Below, piece by piece: positions 17,512 to 27,146 of a DNA stretch of 64,000 nucleotides. The DNA comes from Mesorhizobium sp. 1M-11. GTDB lineage: Bacteria > Pseudomonadota > Alphaproteobacteria > Rhizobiales > Rhizobiaceae. How positions within the stretch are numbered: position 1 is the stretch's first letter; the number at the start of each line of letters is the position of its first letter. Location of the stretch: NCBI RefSeq assembly GCF_001303895.1, contig NZ_LJSD01000014.1, positions 1 through 64,000 of the forward strand. The letters run 5' to 3'. The translations under genes and the position numbers were made by a program. The notes below the pieces were generated by a model. That model worked only from the letters and a program-made list of their open reading frames with translations, did not search any database and was not told where the DNA came from.

Positions 17512-18371
17512 TCGTCAACAACTCCGTTGCGCAGGATGCCGATGCCCTCGGCCTCGACCTCGATCACGTCGCCCGGCTTCAGCCAGATCGGCGGATCGAA
17601 ACGGGCGCCGGCGCCGGTCGGGGTGCCGGTGACGATGACGTCGCCCGGTACCAGCGTCGTGAAGGTCGAAATATAGGCAATGATCTTACGGAAGGAGAAG
17701 ATCATGCGGCTGGTGCGGTCGCTCTGGCGAACCTCGCCGTTGACGCGCGTTTCCAGCTTGATGTCGGCGATCTGCGCCTCATCGGTGAAAGGCACCAGCC
17801 AGGGCCCGATCGAGCCGGTGCGGTCGAAATTTTTGCCCTGGGTGACATTGAACTTGGCGTGTCGGACCCAGTCGCGGATCGTGCCTTCGTTGCACAGCGA
17901 AAGCGCTGCGATGTGGTCGAGTGCGCTTGCTTCCGGAATGCGGCGACCGCCCTTGCCGATGACGATGACGATCTCGCCCTCATAGTCGAGCTGCGGTGAT
18001 TCCGGTGGGCGCACCAGATTGGCCCCATGGCCGACGAAGGAACGCGGAAAGCGGATGAACAGCGAAGGGTTGGAAGGCGCGGCCTGGCCGTCCTTGTACT
18101 CTTCGTTGCGGTCGGGAAAATTGACGCCAACGCAGATCAGCTTTTCCGGCATCGGCACCGGGATCTCATAGGCGATGTCGGAGAGCGAGAAGTCGGCCGG
18201 CAAGCCGGCCGCTTCTTCTGCCAGCCGGCGCAAGGCGCCGGCCTCAATGACTTCCCGCAGCGTTGGCCACTGACTGCCATAACGGCTGGAAAGGTCGACG
18301 GCACCGTTTTCGGCTATGGCGCCGTAGCGCGTCTTGCCGCCTGCGGCGAATGTGGCAATGCGTGCGTTCAT
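17508..18371 (-). CDS. hpaG: HpaG-type isomerase/decarboxylase (single FAH domain)
   Basis: 287 residues from the ATG at 18371, preceded by AAGGAG; the 29 upstream residues of the open frame are arginine-rich and not coding-like. It is one FAH domain, with metal ligands in the LDYEGEIVIVIGKGGRRI segment and DVIVTGTPTGAGARFDPP. In E. coli HpaG two such domains are fused and carry OPET decarboxylase and HHDD isomerase activities; here only one domain is encoded. It may act as a homo-oligomer doing both steps, or a second gene lies elsewhere. Confidence 0.8.
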   Translation of the reverse strand: MNARIATFAAGGKTRYGAIAENGAVDLSSRYGSQWPTLREVIEAGALRRLAEEAAGLPADFSLSDIAYEIPVPMPEKLICVGVNFPDRNEEYKDGQAAPSNPSLFIRFPRSFVGHGANLVRPPESPQLDYEGEIVIVIGKGGRRIPEASALDHIAALSLCNEGTIRDWVRHAKFNVTQGKNFDRTGSIGPWLVPFTDEAQIADIKLETRVNGEVRQSDRTSRMIFSFRKIIAYISTFTTLVPGDVIVTGTPTGAGARFDPPIWLKPGDVIEVEAEGIGILRNGVVDE

Positions 18372-18405
18372 GCCCGGCTCCTTGCGAAGGTCGTCTCGGT
18401 GCCGG

Positions 18406-19386
18406 TCAGGGCGCGATGATGGGCGAAGCGGCGAGATCGGGGTCGCGCGGCTCGACACCGGCGAACACGCTGCCTTCCTCGAACCACGAGCGCGGCGCGG
18501 GTGCCCCCCACAGGGTCTGCCGCTGCGGATCCTTCAGGTCCCACTTGATGGGCTCAAGGTCGGGATCGACCGTCTGGTAGTCCGAGCAATAGATCTCGAT
18601 GCGATGGTTGTCGGGGTCGCGGACGTAGAGGAAGAAGGCGTTCGAAATGCCGTGCCGGCCGGGGCCGCGTTCGATGTTGCCGATGTAGCCGGTGGTGGCC
18701 ATCAGATCGAGCAGATCGATGATGTTGAGCGGCGTCGGCACCCAGAAGGCGACATGGTGCAGGCGAGGGCCGCGGCCGTTGGTGAAGGCGATGTCGTGCA
18801 CGCCGCCCTTGCGGTGCGTCCAGGCGGCCCACAGTTTCCCGGTCTCGGCGTCTTCCGTGTATTCGGTCACGCGGAAGCCGAGCTCGTTGTAGAAGGCCAC
18901 CGATTCATCGACATTCGGCGAATAGCAATTGAAGTGGTCGATGCGCAGCGGCTTCACGCCCTTGTAGAGGGCATATTTCTGATGGATGGGCGGCAGACGG
19001 TCCATCTTGGAATAGAATTCGAGCGGAATGCCGTGCGGATCGCGTGTGCGGAAAGTGCGCGACTGGTAGGGCCGCTCGACCCACTCCACCGGCAGGCCCT
19101 TGGCCTTGAAGAAATGCTCGGCCTTGTCGAGGTCTTCCTCGCTGTACAGCTTGAAGCCGAGATCGCAGGCTTCCGCCTTGTCGGCTTTCCTCAAAACGAT
19201 GCAGTGATGGCCACGCTCCTCCAGCGCACGCAGATAGATGGCGTCTTTGCTCTCGTCGGTCACCTGCAGGCCGAGCGTATCGACATAGAACGCGCGGGAT
19301 TTCGCCAGGTCCGTGACCGCAAGTTCGACATGGCTCAGCCGCACGATGTTGAAAGCGGGATAGAGATTGGGTTGCGGCAAAGGCAT
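18406..19386 (-). CDS. hpaD: 3,4-dihydroxyphenylacetate 2,3-dioxygenase (HpcB/HpaD-like)
   Basis: 326 residues from the ATG at 19386, which has GAGGAGG upstream. It is a type I extradiol dioxygenase with two VOC repeats (about 12-130 and 145-270). Likely Fe/Mn ligands are His151 (RIDHFN), His210 or His211 (LHHVAFW) and Glu264 (HRIEIY), in the places expected from Brevibacterium HPCD. It opens the homoprotocatechuate ring to 5-carboxymethyl-2-hydroxymuconate semialdehyde, the substrate of the adjoining hpaE product. E. coli HpaD belongs to another (LigB) fold, so this is the Gram-positive-type enzyme. Confidence 0.88.
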   Translation of the reverse strand: MPLPQPNLYPAFNIVRLSHVELAVTDLAKSRAFYVDTLGLQVTDESKDAIYLRALEERGHHCIVLRKADKAEACDLGFKLYSEEDLDKAEHFFKAKGLPVEWVERPYQSRTFRTRDPHGIPLEFYSKMDRLPPIHQKYALYKGVKPLRIDHFNCYSPNVDESVAFYNELGFRVTEYTEDAETGKLWAAWTHRKGGVHDIAFTNGRGPRLHHVAFWVPTPLNIIDLLDLMATTGYIGNIERGPGRHGISNAFFLYVRDPDNHRIEIYCSDYQTVDPDLEPIKWDLKDPQRQTLWGAPAPRSWFEEGSVFAGVEPRDPDLAASPIIAP

Positions 19387-19442
19387 CGGGTTCCTCCTCG
19401 TATGTGTCGCTGCGCGGCATGGCGAAGCCACGCGGCAGGGCG

Positions 19443-20960
<1,518 letters not shown>

Positions 20961-20973
20961 GCTTTCGTCCTCG

Positions 20974-21360
20974 TTACTTGCCGCGCAGTCGCGGGTGGAT
21001 CGCATTCTTCTTCCAACTCAGTTCGGCGTCGATCTCGCGGATCTCAAGCGACAGCGCGAAATGAGGGGTGGTAAACAGCGGTGCCAGCCGTTGTGACACG
21101 GCGGCGAAGATGGCCTCGCCGGTGCGCTTCTTTTCTTCCGCGCTACGGCCCTTGCCGATGCGGAAATTCATGTCGATGAAGCCGTTCTGCGGCAGCCGGT
21201 CGGCGATCGCGTAGGCTTCCGCGCGAAATGCGCGCACACGGATGGCGCCGATCTCGAACAGACCCGTTTCCAGGATCGTGTCCGCCACCAGCGTGCACAG
21301 GCCCTGGATATCGACCGTTTCATCGAGATTCGCGGAATATTCGATCGCCATGTGGGGCAC
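20974..21360 (-). CDS. hpaF: 5-carboxymethyl-2-hydroxymuconate isomerase
   Basis: 128 residues, typical for CHMI of the tautomerase superfamily. The protein begins MPHMAIEYSANL, so Pro2 becomes the N-terminal catalytic proline after Met removal. The C-terminal half keeps FIDMNFRIGKGRSAEEK and FALSLEIREID. It isomerises 5-carboxymethyl-2-hydroxymuconate to the 2-oxo form used by HpaG. It is the first gene of the leftward run hpaF-E-D-G-H, starting just downstream of the paired inverted repeats at 21390-21432. Confidence 0.9.
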   Translation of the reverse strand: MPHMAIEYSANLDETVDIQGLCTLVADTILETGLFEIGAIRVRAFRAEAYAIADRLPQNGFIDMNFRIGKGRSAEEKKRTGEAIFAAVSQRLAPLFTTPHFALSLEIREIDAELSWKKNAIHPRLRGK

Positions 21361-21389
21361 GGCGTTCCTCCACTATAAAGTCGACTGTT

Positions 21390-21432
21390 TGTAATTAACA
21401 TGTGAATTACATCTTGACTGATGAAAGTCAAG
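21390..21432. promoter_or_regulatory. Two inverted repeats and promoter in the hpaF-hpaR gap, likely HpaR operators
   Basis: tgtaatt (21390-21396) pairs with aattaca (21405-21411), and cttgact (21413-21419) pairs with agtcaag (21426-21432); both are perfect 7-bp arms. Read leftward, TTGACT (21431-21426) and TAATTC (21409-21404), 16 bp apart, make a fair -35/-10 for hpaF. MarR-type repressors such as HpaR bind palindromes overlapping their promoters, so HpaR is the likely ligand. Binding itself is inferred. Confidence 0.6.
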
Positions 21433-21573
21433 CGCTGTTGAATGGGTTGTGCCATCCGCTCCCGGCGGGATTGCCGGTGCCGCCAAAATCGCGGATATAG
21501 CGCTTAAAAGCCGACTGCGCGTAGCGCGTGTGCCGGTTCGCGAAACAGACGGAACCAGAGCGGAGACGCCATC

Positions 21574-22011
21574 TTGCTGCCGCCTTCCACACGACGCTCC
21601 CTGCCGATGACGCTTCTGCGTGCCCGCGAAGTGATCATGGCGCATTTCCGGCCGATGCTGGCCCGGCACGACATCACCGAACAGCAGTGGCGCGTTTTGC
21701 GCGTGCTGGCCGAGACGGGGCCGCTCGAGGCAACCGAACTCGCCGGCCGCGCTTCGATCCTGCCGCCGAGTCTCACACGCATCATCAAGGCGCTGGAAGA
21801 GCGCCGGCTCATCACCCGCAATCGGGTGAAGGACGATGGCCGGCGCGCGCTGCTTGCCATCACGCCAAGCGGCGTGGCGCTGATCGAGGACTTGGCTCCC
21901 GAGCGCATCGCCATCTACGAGGCGATCGAGGGACGATACGGCGCCGAGCAGTACGAACAGCTCCTCGACATGCTGGAAAGCCTGATCCAGTCGGAGAGCA
22001 GCGAAGGCTGA
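21574..22011 (+). CDS. hpaR: MarR-family repressor HpaR
   Basis: 145 residues, MarR family. The segment LLRAREVIMAHFRPMLARHD followed by ITEQQWRVLRVLAETGPLE is close to HpaR, the repressor of homoprotocatechuate operons. The winged helix covers about 35-105, with recognition helix region LPPSLTRIIKALEERRLI. The start is a TTG at 21574 (GGAG upstream); an ATG at 21607 gives a shorter form. It is divergent from hpaF and probably relieved by 4-hydroxyphenylacetate or homoprotocatechuate, as in E. coli W. Confidence 0.88.
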   Translation: MLPPSTRRSLPMTLLRAREVIMAHFRPMLARHDITEQQWRVLRVLAETGPLEATELAGRASILPPSLTRIIKALEERRLITRNRVKDDGRRALLAITPSGVALIEDLAPERIAIYEAIEGRYGAEQYEQLLDMLESLIQSESSEG

Positions 22012-22078
22012 GTTTTTTCTCTTTGCGGATCGGCCCGCTGCGAGCTTCGTTCGACCGTCCGCCATCGTGGCCTGCTTC

Positions 22079-22588
22079 TCACCCACCGAAACTGCCGAGC
22101 GCCATCGGCTGCGAATAGTTGCGGTCGACGTAAAGCAATGCCGCTTCGCCGCTGCCATGGCGGATGTCGACGACGCGGCCGAACATCACATTGTGCGTGC
22201 CGACCTTGTTGACGTCGCCGATCTCGCAGTCGAACGAAACGATGGCGTCGAGCAGCGCCGGCATGCCGGAAGGCATGGTCTGCCAGTTCGCCGCCTGATA
22301 GCGCTCGGCCATATCACGGATGGCGCCAGCGAATTTCGAAGCGAGATGCATGTGTGCCTGCGTCAGCACGTTGACGCAGAAACGTCGGTTGTCGAGGAAC
22401 ATTCCCGTCTGCCCCGAGCGCTCGTTCATGCAGATGAGCAAGGTCGGCGGATCGTCGGAAACACTGCACATGGCCGTCGCGGTAAAGCCGCCGCGACCGG
22501 CCGGTCCATCCGTTGTGACGATGTTGACGGGCGCGCAGACACGCGCCATGGCGTCACGAAATTCCAGTCTCGAGACCTGCGGTTGCAT
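22079..22588 (-). CDS. hpaC: Flavin reductase component of 4-hydroxyphenylacetate 3-monooxygenase
   Basis: 169 residues, flavin reductase family, with VNIVTTDGPAGRGGFTATAM, FCVNVLTQAH and a C-terminal LLYVDRNYSQP. It lies 15 bp downstream of hpaB in the same leftward unit and supplies FADH2 to it. It is distinct from the second reductase at 14052, and the two presumably serve different oxygenases. Length matches E. coli HpaC (170). Confidence 0.9.
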   Translation of the reverse strand: MQPQVSRLEFRDAMARVCAPVNIVTTDGPAGRGGFTATAMCSVSDDPPTLLICMNERSGQTGMFLDNRRFCVNVLTQAHMHLASKFAGAIRDMAERYQAANWQTMPSGMPALLDAIVSFDCEIGDVNKVGTHNVMFGRVVDIRHGSGEAALLYVDRNYSQPMALGSFGG

Positions 22589-22603
22589 GGCTGGCCCTCA
22601 TGC

Positions 22604-24145
22604 TCAATCGTCGCCTAACGGCGGCAGCCAGGTGTTGCCGGTCCAGCCGTTCTCGTCATAGTCGGCCATGCAGGTGTCGACGAGTTCTTCCATCTGCTTA
22701 AGCCGGCCACCGCGCTCGGCGCCCTTCAGAACCTGCAGCCGGACCTCTTCCTGGGCGCCGGCATAGTTGAGTTCATAAAGCGCGTGGCGGCCGCCGAACT
22801 CCGTGCCGGTGGCGTCCCAAAGCAGCTTCATGATCTTGATGCGTTCGATGTGACCCATATTGTCGGAACCCCGCACATATTGCGCCAGGTAGCGGTCGAT
22901 GTCGGGATTGCCGAAATCCTTGGCGGAGGAAGGCAGGTAGATCAGGCCGGACGCGACAACCTTGCGCACCGTCTCGATGACGCGCGGATAGGCCTCGGAC
23001 ATGAAGGTGCGGTAGGCGAGCGCAGCTTCCATGTTCGGCAGCACGGCACCGCCAGCCCATGGGATCGGGTTATAGGCCATTGCGTTGGAGAAGCTCCAGA
23101 ACATGTGGCGCAGCGCGATCACTTCACCGAGTGCCGCCTGGTTGCCGCGGAAGGCATCGCCGCCGGTGGCGCGCAGCGCCTTTGCAAGCAGGCCGGCCAG
23201 GAAATCGAGCTTCACGGCAAAACGTGTGCAGCCTTGGAAGCAATAGCCGTGCATGAAGCCGGATGCGGGGTGGAAGGAGAGGATCTTCTGCGCGTCGCGC
23301 AGCACCAGAACGTCCTCCCAGGGCACGAAGACATTGTCGAGCACCAGAATGGCGTCGTTCTCGTCGAAGCGGGACGACAATGGATAATCGAAGGGGTGGC
23401 CGACCGTGTTGGCCGTCTGCTCGTAGGAAACGCGGCAGAACATCTTCACGCCCGGCGCATTCATAGGCACGATGAACATCACCGAAAGCGAGGGATCTTC
23501 CGTTACCGTGGCGGAACTCTGCGCCAGGAAATTGTAGTGAGTCAGCGCCGACGAGGTTGCCACCACCTTGGCGCCGGAGACCCAGATACCCGCATCGTTC
23601 TCCTTGGTGATGTGGACGAAGACATCCTTCACCTGTTCGGCCGGCTTGTGGCGATCGATCGGCGGATTGACGATGGCATGGTTCATGAACAGGACGGATT
23701 CTTGCGCCCGCTTGTGCCAGGCACGAGCGTTGTCCTTGAACGGGCCGTACCAGTCGGCATTGGCGCCCAGCGTGTTCATCAGCGCCGCTTTGTAGTCGGC
23801 GGTGCGCCCCATCCAGCCATAGGTCATGCGCGCCCAATGGGCGATGGCACCCTGCTGTGCGACGAGGTCGGCCGGCGAATGGGCAACACGGAAGTATTTG
23901 TGGGTATAGCCACCAGAGCCGGTATCGGTCGGTGAAGTGAGAACAGCCTGCTGCTTGGGGTCGTGGAGAGCATCGTAGAGACGGGCGAGCGAGCGCACCG
24001 AATTGCGCATCGCCGGATGGGTGGTGACGTCGGTTATCCGTTCGCCGTTGATATAGACCTCGCGGCCGTCGCGCAGGCTTTCCAGATATTCAGCACCTGT
24101 GAACGGGCGCGTCTTGTCGGCCCGGAAATCTTCTGCTCGCATCAT
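22604..24145 (-). CDS. hpaB: 4-hydroxyphenylacetate 3-monooxygenase, oxygenase component
   Basis: 513 residues (E. coli HpaB has 520), acyl-CoA-dehydrogenase-like flavin monooxygenase. It opens with FTGAEYLESLRDGREVYING and keeps YGPFKDNARAWHKRA, HYNFLAQSSATVTEDPSLSV and GSDNMGHIERIKIMKLLWD, all typical of the HpaB family. With HpaC and FADH2 it ortho-hydroxylates 4-hydroxyphenylacetate to homoprotocatechuate, feeding HpaD. The gene is divergent from the HpaA-like regulator, with an 89-bp shared region. Confidence 0.92.
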   Translation of the reverse strand: MMRAEDFRADKTRPFTGAEYLESLRDGREVYINGERITDVTTHPAMRNSVRSLARLYDALHDPKQQAVLTSPTDTGSGGYTHKYFRVAHSPADLVAQQGAIAHWARMTYGWMGRTADYKAALMNTLGANADWYGPFKDNARAWHKRAQESVLFMNHAIVNPPIDRHKPAEQVKDVFVHITKENDAGIWVSGAKVVATSSALTHYNFLAQSSATVTEDPSLSVMFIVPMNAPGVKMFCRVSYEQTANTVGHPFDYPLSSRFDENDAILVLDNVFVPWEDVLVLRDAQKILSFHPASGFMHGYCFQGCTRFAVKLDFLAGLLAKALRATGGDAFRGNQAALGEVIALRHMFWSFSNAMAYNPIPWAGGAVLPNMEAALAYRTFMSEAYPRVIETVRKVVASGLIYLPSSAKDFGNPDIDRYLAQYVRGSDNMGHIERIKIMKLLWDATGTEFGGRHALYELNYAGAQEEVRLQVLKGAERGGRLKQMEELVDTCMADYDENGWTGNTWLPPLGDD

Positions 24146-24234
24146 GATCCTCCCTTGATGCGTTGAGAGTAGCGCTGGGCAGGGCGATGGTTTATGGACA
24201 AAAGTTGAAAACCGCTTGGACTTTTTCGGGCGCC
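24146..24234. promoter_or_regulatory. Shared promoter region of hpaB and the HpaA-like regulator
   Basis: An 89-bp divergent gap if the regulator starts at 24235. AraC-type activators such as HpaA act on such regions. I do not see a confident direct-repeat site or a clear -35/-10. Confidence 0.35.
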
Positions 24235-25110
24235 ATGAGCCAGGTCTTCATCCCTGAATTCTTCGTTTACGGCGAACCTGCGCGCGCGCTCGACGTCGGG
24301 TTCTTCCATGTTGAAACCGTTCTCGCGCGCGAAGGTATCCATCGCGGCCGCGTGCAGCCGCACAAGCACCCGCAGATGGGCCAGGTCACCTTCTGGACGA
24401 GCGGCCGCGGCAATTACCGGATCGAACAGTTTTCCGAAGATTTTGCAGCACCCGCCGTGAGTTTCGTGCCGAGCGGCGTGGTGCATGGTTTCGATATCGA
24501 GCCTGGTACTGACGCGATCGTGGTCTCGGTGGCCGATGACGCGCTTGCCGCGATTGCGGCGAACTCGCTCTTGCGGCTCGACCGCCCTGTTTTCGTCACC
24601 GGACGCGGCGATGAGACGCTGTGGCGAAAACTGGAGACCAGTATCCGGGCAATCCAGGAGGAATATGCCGATGCGCTGCCAGGCATGGACAAAATCCTGC
24701 CACCGTTGATCGCCGTGGCGCTTTCCGGCATTGCGCGGCTGGGCAGCGGGCCGCAACCGATCGAACTTCCCGCAATGGGAGCGCTGGCGGCCAGGCTGCG
24801 TCATCTCATTGACCGGAACTTTCGTGAAGACTGGCCGGTGGAGCGTTTTGTCGAGACACTGGGCACCACACGGCACCTGCTCGACAAGGCCGCTCAGCAA
24901 GTGCTGGGCACCGGGGTGCGGCAAGCCGTCAATGAAAGACGCCTGGTGGAAGCCAAGCGGCTGCTCGCCTTCACCATCCGGTCGGTCGAAGACATCGCTT
25001 TCGAGACGGGTTTCAACGATCCCGCCTATTTCTCGCGTTTCTTCCGCAAGGCGACAGGCTTGTCGCCCGCGGCGTGGCGAAGGGAGCGACTAGGCCCCTC
25101 CGCCGGTTGA
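24235..25110 (+). CDS. hpaA: AraC-family activator, HpaA-like
   Basis: 291 residues from the ATG at 24235 (MSQVFIPEFFVYGE, the expected HpaA-type opening); upstream starts at 24163 and 24190 would leave almost no promoter for hpaB. A cupin sensor domain (about 20-140, with HRGRVQPHKHPQMGQ and a histidine cluster) is followed by a double helix-turn-helix (about 190-285, ending FETGFNDPAYFSRFFRKATG). HpaA senses 4-hydroxyphenylacetate and activates hpaBC in E. coli; the divergent position supports the same role. Confidence 0.82.
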   Translation: MSQVFIPEFFVYGEPARALDVGFFHVETVLAREGIHRGRVQPHKHPQMGQVTFWTSGRGNYRIEQFSEDFAAPAVSFVPSGVVHGFDIEPGTDAIVVSVADDALAAIAANSLLRLDRPVFVTGRGDETLWRKLETSIRAIQEEYADALPGMDKILPPLIAVALSGIARLGSGPQPIELPAMGALAARLRHLIDRNFREDWPVERFVETLGTTRHLLDKAAQQVLGTGVRQAVNERRLVEAKRLLAFTIRSVEDIAFETGFNDPAYFSRFFRKATGLSPAAWRRERLGPSAG

Positions 25111-25117
25111 AGCCTGC

Positions 25118-26473
25118 TCAGGCGGTCGCCGCCGTCAGGCCGGCATCGAGACCTTCGGCGATCCTGGCGACGTCGGCGGCAGTGATGATCAGCGGCGGCG
25201 ACAGGATGATCATGTTGCCCGATACGCGCAGCATGACGCCGGCGTCGTAGGCGGCGTCGGCCACCTTGGCCATGGTCTTCTTGTCGGCAGCCTTCTTGGA
25301 ACCGCGGTCGGACACCAGTTCAAGCGCTGCCATCAGCCCCTTGCTGCGCACATCGCCGACCAGCGTATGCTTGGCTTTCAGCGCTTCCAGCGCCCTGCCG
25401 AGTTCAACGCCGCGCACTGCTGCGTTTTCATTGACGCCAAGACGCCTGGTTTCGGCGAGTGCTGCAAGGCCCGCGGCACAGCCGACCGGGTGGCCGGAAT
25501 AGGTATAGCCGTGGCCGATGGCGCCGAAACTGGTCTTGTCCGCCTCGAAGACGTCCGCCACTTTCTGACCGATCAGCGTGGCACCGAGCGGGAAGTAGCC
25601 GCAGGTGATCGCCTTTGCGATGGTCATGAAATCCGGCTTCACGTTCCAGAGCCGTGATCCCGACCAGGCGCCGGTGCGGCCGAAAGCGGTCACCACTTCG
25701 TCGGCGATGAGCAGGATGTCGTGCCGGTCGCAGATCTCGCGCACCAGCGGCATGAAGGTTTCCGGCGGCACGATGACGCCGCCGGCGCCGAGAACCGGTT
25801 CCATGATGAAGGCGGCGATGGTGTCGGCGCCCTGGAAGGCGATTTCTTCCTCGATGGCGCGCGCGCACAGCCTGGCGAGGGTGACCGGATCGGTTTCGTC
25901 GAACGGGTTGCGATAGGTCCAGGGCGCCGGTGTGTGGAAGCAGCCTGGCAGCAACGGCTCGTAGTTGCGGCGGAAATTGGCGTTGCCGTTGACCGAGGCG
26001 CCGCCGAAATGCGTGCCATGATAACCCTTCTTCAGCGCCAGGAATTTGGTGCGGTCGGCCTGCCCCCGGATCTTCCAGTATTGGCGGGCAAGGCGCAGCG
26101 CCGTCTCGACCGAATCCGAACCGCCCGAGGTGAAGAAGGTGCGCACCATGCCTTCCGGCGCGAACCACTGCGAGAGCTCATAGGCGAGCTCGATCGATGG
26201 GCCTGTCGAAGTGCCGCGAAAACCCGAATAGTAAGGGAGGGTGTCGAGCTGGGCTGCGATCGCCTGCTTGATCGGATCGCTGCTGTAGCCGAGATTGACG
26301 TTCCACAGGCCGCCGACGGCGTCCAGCACGGTACGCCCTTCGATGTCGGTGACATGGGCGCCTTCGCCTTTCATGATTACGCGCGGCGGCGATGCTCGCA
26401 TCTCGGCAGGATGCGCCATCGGATGCCAGATCGGCTTGGCATTGTTTTCGGCGAAAAAGTTGGTGTCGCGCAT
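25118..26473 (-). CDS. Class III (omega) aminotransferase
   Basis: 451 residues from the ATG at 26473 (MRDTNFFAENNAKPIWHPM), the standard opening of this family; the 61-residue upstream extension is rejected. PLP-enzyme marks are ADEVVTAFGRTG, the Schiff-base lysine in FMTIAKAITCGYFPLG, and HGYTYSGHPVGCAAG. It belongs to the omega-amino acid or amine:pyruvate group that moves amino groups from beta-alanine, GABA, polyamines or aryl-ethylamines. It sits between the hpa cluster and a HAD/Tm-1 pair, consistent with removing nitrogen from an amine nutrient. The substrate is unknown. Confidence 0.85.
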   Translation of the reverse strand: MRDTNFFAENNAKPIWHPMAHPAEMRASPPRVIMKGEGAHVTDIEGRTVLDAVGGLWNVNLGYSSDPIKQAIAAQLDTLPYYSGFRGTSTGPSIELAYELSQWFAPEGMVRTFFTSGGSDSVETALRLARQYWKIRGQADRTKFLALKKGYHGTHFGGASVNGNANFRRNYEPLLPGCFHTPAPWTYRNPFDETDPVTLARLCARAIEEEIAFQGADTIAAFIMEPVLGAGGVIVPPETFMPLVREICDRHDILLIADEVVTAFGRTGAWSGSRLWNVKPDFMTIAKAITCGYFPLGATLIGQKVADVFEADKTSFGAIGHGYTYSGHPVGCAAGLAALAETRRLGVNENAAVRGVELGRALEALKAKHTLVGDVRSKGLMAALELVSDRGSKKAADKKTMAKVADAAYDAGVMLRVSGNMIILSPPLIITAADVARIAEGLDAGLTAATA

Positions 26474-26489
26474 CTGAAGTCTCCAATTC

Positions 26490-27146
26490 TTAAAGAGTGA
26501 GGTCGAAATGGCCGAGCGCTTCGGCGTAAGATCGGGCCGGGCTGGCCACATCGAAATGAACGGGCAGCATGCCGGCGGCGGTCGCACCATCGATGTTGCG
26601 TTTCTGGTCGTCGACAAACACGCAGGCACTGGTCGGCAGGCCAAGTGCATCGGCAACGGACCGGTAGGCGCGAAGGTCCGGTTTCAGGATCTTCGTGTAG
26701 GTGGCATCGACGATCGTCTCGAAGAGAGAAAGCAGCGGCAGCCGGCCACGGAAATCGGCGCCGTAGAACAGGTCGAGTTCGTTTGAGAGCACCGCAAGCC
26801 TCACGCCAGAGGCATGGGCCTTGCGGATGGCGCGATCGGCTTCCGGCCGCACGACGGCTTCGGGATCGGCGCCGCGGGCACGGCGCACGAAGGTCTCCAT
26901 CGCATCCCAGTCCTCGCCGACGAGCCGGCCGACCTCGCGGGTGCGGGTTTTCCAGTAGTCGCGTTCGCTGATCTGGTCTGCCTGCATGGAGCGCCAGAGT
27001 GGGTCGGACGCCAGGTCGAACGGTCCTTGCCAGGTCAGTGTACCGGGCTTGAGGCCGAGAGCCTTCTCGGTGAGTTGGTGCGTTTCGAACAGCGTCCTGG
27101 TGACGACGCCGCCGAAATCCAACACCAGGGCTTTGGGGGCATTCAT
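26490..27146 (-). CDS. HAD-superfamily hydrolase
   Basis: 218 residues from the ATG at 27146, which overlaps the Tm-1-like stop by 4 bp (ATGA). Motif I is LVLDFGGVVTRT: the usual second aspartate (DxD) is replaced by glycine, a feature of the YihX/epoxide-hydrolase-N HAD subfamily with DFGGV. Motif II LAVLSNE, the lysine of motif III (KILKPDLRAY) and motif IV FVDDQKRNIDGATAAGM follow. It is probably a phosphatase or dehalogenase of a small metabolite, coupled to its neighbour. The substrate is unknown. Confidence 0.8.
   Translation of the reverse strand: MNAPKALVLDFGGVVTRTLFETHQLTEKALGLKPGTLTWQGPFDLASDPLWRSMQADQISERDYWKTRTREVGRLVGEDWDAMETFVRRARGADPEAVVRPEADRAIRKAHASGVRLAVLSNELDLFYGADFRGRLPLLSLFETIVDATYTKILKPDLRAYRSVADALGLPTSACVFVDDQKRNIDGATAAGMLPVHFDVASPARSYAEALGHFDLTL

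Noticed and set aside
16051..17676. Open frame of 541 codons on the + strand
   Set aside because: It is antisense to hpaH and overlaps the StyA-like gene; arginine- and glycine-rich composition and no family match show a shadow frame of GC-rich coding DNA.
22079..22588. Second flavin reductase as a duplicate of the one at 14052
   Set aside because: The two differ in sequence and each sits beside its own oxygenase, so they are separate partners and not a recent duplication.
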